Assembly: GCF_943734655.1 (NCBI RefSeq)
Contig: NC_071353.1
Coordinates: 146,798,043-146,862,042 of the forward strand
Length of the DNA: 64,000 bases
Origin: Sabethes cyaneus
Taxonomy: Eukaryota; Arthropoda; Insecta; Diptera; Culicidae
Direction of reading: 5' to 3'
In this document: positions 57,148 to 64,000 of the stretch, one piece after another
Layout of the letters: the number at the start of each line of letters is the position of its first letter
How positions within the stretch are numbered: position 1 is the first letter of the stretch
Notes under the pieces: model-generated
What the model was told of the DNA's origin: nothing
What the model saw: only the letters and a program-made list of their open reading frames with translations
The model's database searches: none
Translations under genes and position numbers: made by a program

Positions 57148-57325
57148 GGCCTTAAAAAGGGCCATTCGTTACAAATAACATTAAAGCCAAAGCACGTTCA
57201 TCGCAAATATGACGTGCCAGTCGAATGTCCGTCTCTTTTGACGTGAAACTGGCAACAGGCACGTAAGTTAGCGGTGTCGATTCACTGTCTCTTGCTGCGA
57301 GAAGGTTTTACTAGTTTTACTTCCA
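57148..57325 (-). pseudogene. Histone H3-like pseudogene fragment with stem-loop
   Basis: On the minus strand the frame KETDIRLARHICDERA matches the C-terminus of histone H3 (KDIQLARRIRGERA) at most positions, and about 85 bp upstream another frame gives SKTFSQQETVNRHR, resembling the SAPATGGVKKPHRYR part. The middle of H3 is deleted. After the coding remnant comes GGCCCTTTTTAAGGCC (57148-57163), a histone-type 3' stem-loop with one mispair. Stop-codon position and frame are lost, with read-through LMLFVTNGPF. A non-functional relic; 26120-26305 is a relative. Confidence 0.55.
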
Positions 57326-57799
57326 CAGCTTACCGCTTGTCCTTATCCTCCTACCACAGCACAGTGGTCAAATTTAGAAAAAACGCGGACATTAGCAATT
57401 GGGTAAAAAATACGTAATTTTTCAAGGGTAGTGTCTTCGGAGAAACTTAATAATAAAATATAGCGCATCTTTCTGCACTATTAGGGTGACCGTGAATTCA
57501 CCTATTAGGGGGATACAAACTTTTGTTTTTTTTAAATATAATTTCAAAAAAAAATTATTTGCAGAACATACTAAAATAAGCAACTTTGCTGAATACATTA
57601 ACTATCTATCTCTTACCGGTTGCGAAATATAATGATGTGTTAAAAAGGTGCACTTAAAAATCAATTATGCTCAATAATTTTGCACACGATTTTTTTACTG
57701 CTTTTGAGTGTTCTACAAAGTTATTCAGTATGCTAAAATACACATTTTTACTGAAGACTGTTTGTCGCTAGGACGCATATTTGATAAGTTATTAAATAA
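57326..57799. other. Unassigned AT-rich sequence
   Basis: No gene; the style resembles other AT-rich dispersed repeats near 12100 and 38100. Confidence 0.3.
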
Positions 57800-58640
57800 A
57801 TGAAATAAAATGCAGGTAGTTAGTTCTCCCGGATTAGCCCCAGGATCCCTCCTCAGGACACGAGTCAGCCACATCTGATGACATGCCGCGTTACATAAAG
57901 CATTCATCTTTGCCTCGGTGGACGAAAGCGACACTGTCTTATGTTTCCGAGTAATCCAGCCGATAACGATGGTACACCCTAGCACCAAGAAAACACAACC
58001 GCTAATCGATTTACGGTCCGAAGTATAATTCGCCCAATCAGCATCTGCAGATTCCTTCGCTTGGTACACCAGGCATAGGTCAAGAGTCCCCTAAATGTAC
58101 CGAAGTTTCCTCTTTAGGTGCACCCAGTGTTCATCTGTCGGGCAACTTTGGTACTGACTAAAAAAATCAACAGCTGCCAGCAACAAAACTGGTCTGGTTG
58201 TTAACGAAGCATATGTCAGACATCCAACCAACTCCCTAAACGGTTGCGTTGTTCGCTTGTCTTCAGTCCCTTTTTCCAACTTGAGTCCCACTTCCAATGA
58301 AACAGGCTTGCATTCGTCCAAACCAAACCTGTGGAGCAAATCTTCAAGAAAACGCCTCTGACTGATCTTCATCACTCTTTTTTCCGTATCGTAGTCAGTA
58401 TGCATTCCGAGGAATCAAGAAATCTCACCACTATGACTGAATTATATCAAACTCCGCTAGCAGACAACGCTTCACAGTTTCGACAGCTCGTAGAGTGGAT
58501 CCTGCCAGGATCACGTCGTCGACATAAATCACAAGAATTACTGTTTCCTTGCCGATCTGCTTCAGAAACAAACAGTGGTCATTTGCGTATGACTTTTCAC
58601 CATTATTGAGATAAACCAAGGGAATCATCTTTAAATAACC
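57800..58640 (-). pseudogene. Ty1/copia polyprotein remnant (RT and RNase H)
   Basis: Reading right to left: LYLNNGEKSYANDHCLFL then VILVIYVDDVILAG carries the copia-type catalytic box YVDD; then MKISQRRFLEDLLHRFGLDE and FRELVGCLTYASLTTRP; then SADADWANYTSDRKSISGCV, IVIGWITRKHKTVSLSSTEA and HQMWLTRVL, the RNase H module. Three frames are used, so at least two frameshifts separate them. Gag, protease, integrase and LTRs are not seen. Confidence 0.85.
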
Positions 58641-60254
58641 TATTCTTTCAATATTTCAAACAAAAAACCGATGTTTGTTCCCAAAATGTTGGACAGATCC
58701 TGGACCGATTTGACTGCAACAACAACCAAACGAAAGATTTTATGGCCTACAAGAGCACTATTGAAGAAAATTTGGAGCGGATACACGGTTCCGAAGCTAT
58801 AGTCGGAACAAGTTCCGGAATATATGATGAAGCCTGAACCACCTTGATTCACGATAATTCCATTATATGACACCTCTAAGTACTCGAATTTGCAAAACTA
58901 GACCATTTGGTAGTTGTATAAGTGTTCAAGACGTCATTGACCATAACTAACCACATATCCGGAAATGTTCCGTATACCCCTACAGGGATCAGTTTCTGAA
59001 AAGAACTAAAAGACAACATGTGACATCTCTAAGTACGCGAAAGTGAAAAATTAGTTCAGAATAGTTCCTTTGTCGTCACATAATGATGTGTCCAGGATCA
59101 CATTGGTCACACTCGGACACGTTCTGGGAGTGTTCCGGACACACAGGAAAGCGACCAGTTTCTGAGTTGAACAAAACCCCTTATGCGACACCACGATAAT
59201 TCATTACACTTGGCACACATGTTCCTTGACATAAGAGAATCAGCACAGCGGTTGACAACAGGGGGACCGAAATATTTAGACGGTTTTCCCATAAGTGACG
59301 GTAGGACAAAAAGAGGAGCTGATGACCGGAGGTTGCTGACGAGAAGGGGGGAGTAATGACTGTAACAATTTATCCGTACAATAGAAAAAATCAGAATACG
59401 AAACACTAAACTGCAATGCTAGCAGCTGTTAGTTCTGTCAAGTGTAATTATGCAGCGAATCAAAGTGACCTGTTTAAAAAGTGTTCGATCATTAGTGCTA
59501 ATTGCTGTTGGCCGACTCTGTTTGAGACGCAGGGGTAATCCTTCAAACAGCGTGGAGTTCATCTGAGAACACCATGTTTTTCCCATGGTAAACTTTATGT
59601 GGCATGCTCCAGAGTGGGCTCAGCCAATAATTTGTGCATACTTGCTCCTGGTGGTGACACTAAAAACATTGTTTCCAAACAAGTTTTGTCTTGAAGTGAG
59701 ATGAAAGGAATGACAGGTTTGTTGTATCCATGGAAGATACACTGCTGCACCTTCTACTTTTTTTGATTAGGATAGCATGTAATACTAAACTAATAAATAA
59801 ATAAAAAGCTGTGTTTAGAAAAGTACAATAACAAAACTATTCATTTCCTATGGGTGGGTTGACCATTGTTAAAAGCAGGAGGTGCAAATAGGAAAAATGG
59901 TTTTGTGTTTCTTTCTTTATAGGGATTTCCGTAAAGAAAACCATATGCAGGTGGCCGGGTGGACAAAAGAGGGGGAGCTGACAAATGGGGAGGCACGTCC
60001 GAAAGAGGAAGCGTTGTATTTTCGCATTATAAGCATTCCAGTTACAGTGACCGATGTACAAGTGGCTGTAAGATAAAGGCTCCCCGAGTAAAATCGGGCA
60101 CTCAGCTAAGTTACAAATAAAAGCAGAAAATACTAGGGACTGCACTATGGGCCAGAAATTAAAATTTCGGGACAAAAATATTTGCGGTTAAACAGCATAT
60201 CTCAGCTCAATGTGGTCTTCGGCAACTTTTTGAATAAAAAATTGATGCATATTC
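58641..60254. other. Unassigned with short dispersed repeats
   Basis: 59195-59265 resembles 7455-7535; 59940-60040 resembles 15300-15420; AAATCGGGCACTCAGCTAAG near 60092 resembles a repeat end at 15575. No supportable gene. Confidence 0.35.
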
Positions 60255-60430
60255 CAGGGTGGCAACTCAATCTGTGATTTCAAATTCCTGGTTTTTTCCC
60301 GGTTTTCCTGGTTGATTTTCGAAAAACTCCTGGTTTTGGTTTCGGGTTATCTATTTCCTTTTCCTAAATGTGAAAGAGTAAACATAAAAATTTATATTTG
60401 CTTCACTGACAGGATTGAAACCAGCGGTGA
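60255..60430 (+). mobile_element. Left end of the CAGGGTGGCAAC hAT-like family
   Basis: CAGGGTGGCAACTCAATCTG, AAATTCCTGGTTTTTTCCCG and later AATGTGAAAGAGTAAACATA match 3870-4085. No right end is visible; the following open frame (to 60611) has no recognisable domain. Confidence 0.55.
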
Positions 60431-60704
60431 GTTTTCTCTAGCAGATTTTTCTCATGAAAATGCGAAGGCTTTGCTAGATCATCCCCTCGGGGGTGCTAAG
60501 TTTCCTAACTTAGTTAAAAGCTTTATGCTCTTTCCGAAGACAACCAGTATCCCTTCGGGAGTAGAGATGCTTTACCGGTTTTACCGGTATTGCCAGGCAC
60601 TTTTCCAATAGCGAATTACCGGGTTTTCCACGATCAAAAACCGGTATTTTCTTGCATGATTAAATAACAACTCAAGAAGCTTAAATCGCTGGTAAAACTT
60701 TGAA

Positions 60705-60920
60705 AGTATAGGGCAGCCTCGAGTTATGGTGCTGGTCTTATAAGCTAGTCATCGTATGTTCGAATCCCGACTGAGAGAGGCTGTTAGAGTCAATAGGATC
60801 GTAGCAACTGGCCCTGCACTATAAAAGCTGGCTGCGAATTTTGTCGTATAAAAACCGAAGGTTAAGTTTCGATAACGGAATGTAGCACCTAGGCTTTGCT
60901 TTGCTTTTTTTAGTTCTACA
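60705..60920 (+). mobile_element. tRNA-derived SINE
   Basis: The head contains ATGTTCGAATCCCGACTGAG, a good polymerase III B box, and a plausible A-box region near TGGTGCTGGTCTTATAA. The body is shared with 32302-32447 and the 3' end is GCTTTGCTTTGCTTTTTT. About 210 bp, non-coding. Family name not assigned. Confidence 0.7.
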
Positions 60921-61019
60921 AATAATAATTCAATCATGTAATTTTTTCAAAGAGAAACCATTGAAACACCTCACTGTTGTCAGCATAGAGCCGGAGTGCC
61001 TCGTGCTTTTTAAGCAGTT

Positions 61020-61505
61020 TTCTCCATTCAACTCAGTCCACTCCATGGGTCACTCATCGCTAATTTCCCAGTAGTTACAAGTCGCTTTTGATCTGGTTGA
61101 GCAATCTAGCACGCCGATCCCACCGTGTACTGGTGGGATTGTTGAAAAGAACCGCTTTTGTCGCACTGTCATTTGGCATCCTTACGACATGCCCAACCCA
61201 CCGCAGCCTACTGACTTTAGCCAGATATACGATTGCAATCTTTCCAAGAAGTGTATGTAGCTCGTGATTCATAAAACGTTCCGCCACTCTCCGCTTTCAG
61301 TTTGTGCTCCGCCAAATATCATCCGCAGCATCTTCCGGTCAAACACGCAAGAGCGCGTATTTACACTGTGAGCGATGTCACAGCTTCAAGTCTGTAAAGA
61401 ACTACCGGTTAAATAAGGGTTTTGTACATTGTCAGCTTCGTACTGCGGCGTATGCTTCTTGATCGTAGCGTTTTGCGAAGGGCAAAGCAGGTCCGGTTTC
61501 CTACT
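61020..61505 (-). pseudogene. Degraded RTE-type LINE C-terminus
   Basis: The minus frame MNHELHTLLGKIAIVYLAKV, then SRLRWVGHVVRMPNDSATKA matches MNHELYQVYKY...LRWAGHVARMPDERVAK of the element at 17090. Further right the similarity continues in broken frames to about 61505. RT catalytic blocks are absent. Confidence 0.7.
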
Positions 61506-62199
61506 TGAATGTGCCGATTAATTAAGAATATTGCGCAACAACAAAAATGTGCGATATACAGTGAAGCTGTTCAGAAAATCTTTAGTGAAAATTGACGGAG
61601 TACTCTAGAGAAATGTCAGAACACACCACGGAAGAAGGATTCGTTCGGTTGCTAATACAAACTGGAATAGAAATAACTTTCTGATTAGTTAGAATAGCCT
61701 GTTGGCAGGGCTGAGCCAATTCTACGGGCTCCAATCATCTCTTCGAACGTCTCTGCCTGATCTAAAAAGTAAATATATGCTGTACTAATTATGCGATGAG
61801 TAATTCATGAAGAATGAAGAAATCATTGCATTGCCAGAACCAGTCAAGGCTACTGTTGAAGTGCTGTACCGGAAAAATTGCAAACTCTACGACTCTAGAG
61901 CTGCTCTCGGAACACCTCTCAGGTATCGCACAACTGCTGTTCGATTTACTGTACTGGTAGAATTTCAGAGAAAGTTCATATATTTAAATTTATTCGTTTT
62001 ATAATTAACCGCCCTATTCGTGAGTTAAAAACAAATGACTTTATAATATTCTTCATGACATCAAGGATGTTTTGCTAGTAAAATTCTGTAAGGTACTTTC
62101 TTTTTCCGAGGACACTGAATGAAAATTCTCTGCCTCCGCAATTTTTTTCTTGAGAATTTATTCATTAACATTTGTTCTCGTTTAAGAGATGACAATTTC
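61506..62199. other. Unassigned
   Basis: No gene; short open frames only. Confidence 0.3.
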
Positions 62200-62417
62200 T
62201 AGCAACACTGCATAACGTTTGTTATTGTGGAATCTGCTCTGAATAATTTTCGAATTTTTGTGTGATATTTCTCAATTTGCCGTAGTTAAATTTTCACGAA
62301 GTGTTTAATAAGTATTTACTGTATTGTGCTAAAGTGAAGTTCAGTTCATTGAAACGATAGCACCGGCCAGAAATCAGTGATTTTGTACGCATATCGGCTG
62401 CCTTGTTTACTTCACTG

Positions 62418-63209
62418 ATGGAGTTCGTTTGTGATAAGTGCGCCAAGCCGACAAAGGAGTCTGACCATATCAAATGTCAGGGCTTCTGCGAAACGGTCGC
62501 TCACTTCAAGTGCGCAGGTGTAAGCAGCCAACTGTTTACAAAAATAAAAGCTGGTACCGATAACATTCTCTGGTTTTGCGACGGATGCCTGAAACTGTTG
62601 AAATATGCTACTTTTCGCCCTACGATTGCTGCTCTTGGTAACACTATAGCAGAGCTAATAGCACAGCAAACCGCTGCTATCAACGAGCTGAAAACGGAGA
62701 TGCGTAAAGAAAACGCAAAGGCTGCCAGCATAGCGGGTAAATCGGACATCACGTCGCGCATCCCGCGAAATAATTGGCCATCCATTCACCGTCCAACACC
62801 TAAGCGCCGTAGAGAGGACCAGTTCGTTTCTAACCGGGACATCACAGTCGGAACGAATACTAACTTGGCAACGACAGTAGTCACTATTCCGGTAGCGGAA
62901 AAGAAATTTTGGATTTACTTATCCAGAATCCATCCGGACGTATCAGTTCAGAACGTCCACGATATGGTTAAAGAATGCCTACAGTGTGACGAGCCGCTCG
63001 AAGTTGTTAAGCTGGTTAAAAGAGATGTTGATACGAAATTGCTGCGCTTTGTTTCCTTTAAAGTGGGTATCGATCCAAAGCTCAAAACTGCCGCACTAGC
63101 TGCAAGCACTTAGCCTGCTGGGATCTACTTCAGAGAATTCGAAGAATATGGAACAAAAAACGGACAGGGGTTGATGCCAGCCGTGGTAACTACACCGATT
63201 GTTCCCTAG
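62418..63209 (+). CDS. CR1-like ORF1 protein with PHD-type finger, one premature stop
   Basis: The start is MEFVCDKC at 62418; an earlier in-frame codon at 62403 is not the likely start. Residues 5-57 carry a complete C4HC3 pattern: C5, C8, C20, C24, H29, C32, C54, C57. It is followed by LKLLKYATFRPTIAALGNTI, a charged helix, the basic HRPTPKRRRED, then KKFWIYLSRIHPDVSVQNVH and FVSFKVGIDPKLKTAALAA. An amber codon at 63111-63113 sits where the relative at 44952 has tryptophan (WPQGIVFREF); the frame then continues PAGIYFREFEEYGTKNGQG to the natural-looking stop at 63207-63209. PHD-bearing ORF1 proteins are known in CR1-type LINEs and may tether to chromatin; that function is inferred. Confidence 0.8.
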
Positions 63210-63624
63210 TCGAAGATCCTCTTTCTTTGGAGGATGCGGGGGGCCAACGGGCCCCCCATCCAGTTAAGTATATGTATATCAATTGTTTACCAAAAAGTCA
63301 GAGATTGTGTGTATTTTCTAGTCTGCCTGCACGAGCCGAAAGCGGGAACGAATTGGTGGAGGATGCATCTCGCATTAATTTCTCGCAAGGCACCGAATGC
63401 GACACTCCTGGCATTGACAGTGATATCAATCACCGAGCAAATTTCATTATCGAAGGCAATACCGCTACCTTTCAATCTCATCTGACGATGCTAAATACCG
63501 ATATTTCTTGTAATGTACAAAGGTGCATTCGAACTGACGGCGAGGGTATTACTACCCTTGTCACAGGCGAGTATCACGAGGAAGAATTCAATGTACCCGC
63601 ATTTGAATTTCCACTTTTCCAGCC
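63210..63624 (+). other. Open frame between ORF1 and the endonuclease
   Basis: A 133-codon frame (63227-63628) has acidic character and no recognised domain. It ends TGA overlapping the ATG at 63625 (ATGA). It may be the N-terminal extension of ORF2 displaced by a frameshift. Confidence 0.4.
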
Positions 63625-64000
63625 ATGACTCCTGCTCTGGTTCCCGAAACGGCTACGGACGATCAAACTAAACTTCGAGTTTTCTACCAGAACACAAGAG
63701 GACTCCGGACAAAAATCGACGATGTCTATCTGGCTGTTTTGGAAAACGACTACGACGTATACGTATTAACGGAGACTTGGCTAGATAGTCGCTTCAATTC
63801 ATTACAATTATTCGGCGATGACTACACCGTCTTCCGGAATGATCGCAACCCAAACAACAGCATACATTTACGTGGAGGTGGCGTGCTAATTGCTGTCTCG
63901 ACTTCTCTCGTTAGTTGTCAAATCGTCGAATTAGTTCCAGTAAGACTCGAAACGCTTTTGGTTAAAATAGTTACAGGAACCAAAAATTTGTTCATTGCGG
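63625..64000 (+). CDS. CR1-like ORF2 start: AP-type endonuclease, truncated by window
   Basis: From ATG at 63625 the frame is open to the window edge. It shows VFYQNTRGLRTKIDDVYLAV (asparagine of the active site), YVLTETWLDSRF (catalytic glutamate) and GGGVLIAVSTSLV, matching AYYQNVRGLRTKVDDLF and LTETGLDG of the minus-strand relative at 36000-35850, but with the standard W. The enzyme nicks target DNA to prime reverse transcription. RT lies beyond the window. The ATGA overlap with the upstream frame leaves the true start open. Confidence 0.8.
   Translation, partial: MTPALVPETATDDQTKLRVFYQNTRGLRTKIDDVYLAVLENDYDVYVLTETWLDSRFNSLQLFGDDYTVFRNDRNPNNSIHLRGGGVLIAVSTSLVSCQIVELVPVRLETLLVKIVTGTKNLFIA

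Larger units (their letters stand above)
62200..64000 (+). mobile_element. CR1-like LINE with PHD-finger ORF1, cut by window end
   Basis: A leader from about 62200, ORF1 and the start of ORF2 endonuclease. It is the best preserved 5' half of this LINE group in the window. The left boundary is approximate, judged from the change from decayed to coding-like sequence. Confidence 0.8.

Noticed and set aside
60560..60640. Another hAT end beginning TAGAGATGC with ACCGG words
   Set aside because: No opposite end or target duplication was found, so it is not annotated as an element.

Overview
This is eukaryotic, repeat-saturated DNA, most likely from a culicine mosquito such as Aedes. That is an inference from the mix of CR1-, RTE- and LOA/I-type LINEs, Ty1/copia and hAT/pogo-like remnants, tRNA-derived SINEs, and a local family of C2H2 zinc-finger exons. 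No bacterial-type operon, rRNA or intact tRNA is visible. Almost every open frame is a transposon fragment or a shadow.

The backbone is a family of five related C2H2 zinc-finger exons, all on the minus strand (exon bodies about 1951-2818, 9695-10562, 23555-24410, 36809-37631, 55424-56291). Each has nine intact fingers, a conserved 3' flank with AATAAA, a conserved 3' splice site directly upstream, and a strand-asymmetric low-complexity tract beyond it. Copies of a dyad-containing arm (core about 60 bp) flank the units in opposite orientations, so each unit looks like a long-inverted-repeat module. Unit 3 (about 22860-25150) has both arms; the other units have lost one.

Between and inside the units lie nested transposons whose boundaries can be read from target-site duplications. 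At 19127-22790 a LINE carries a TA-flanked MITE and a TTAA-flanked element, and removing each restores its frame exactly. At 33021-36317 a CR1-like LINE sits inside zinc-finger unit 4, with unit 3 as the empty site. At 44906-53715 a second CR1-like element is split by a hAT-like element (8-bp duplication), itself split by a pogo-like TA element, which holds a dispersed repeat, which holds a further retroposed insert with a 20-bp duplication. An RTE-type LINE (17090-18672) has 14-bp duplications and an intact 455-codon reverse transcriptase frame. A CR1-like element with a PHD-finger ORF1 begins near 62200 and runs off the right edge.

Other landmarks are a roughly 1-kb-arm inverted duplication (27.5-31.2 kb), two arrays of one 13-bp minisatellite on opposite strands (14130-14665, 39920-41110), about 278 uninterrupted TG units (54144-54700), two histone H3-like pseudogene fragments ending in a histone-type stem-loop, and a Ty1/copia remnant (57800-58640). 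The best candidate for something undescribed is the inverted-repeat-bounded zinc-finger module whose DNA-contact residues differ between copies.
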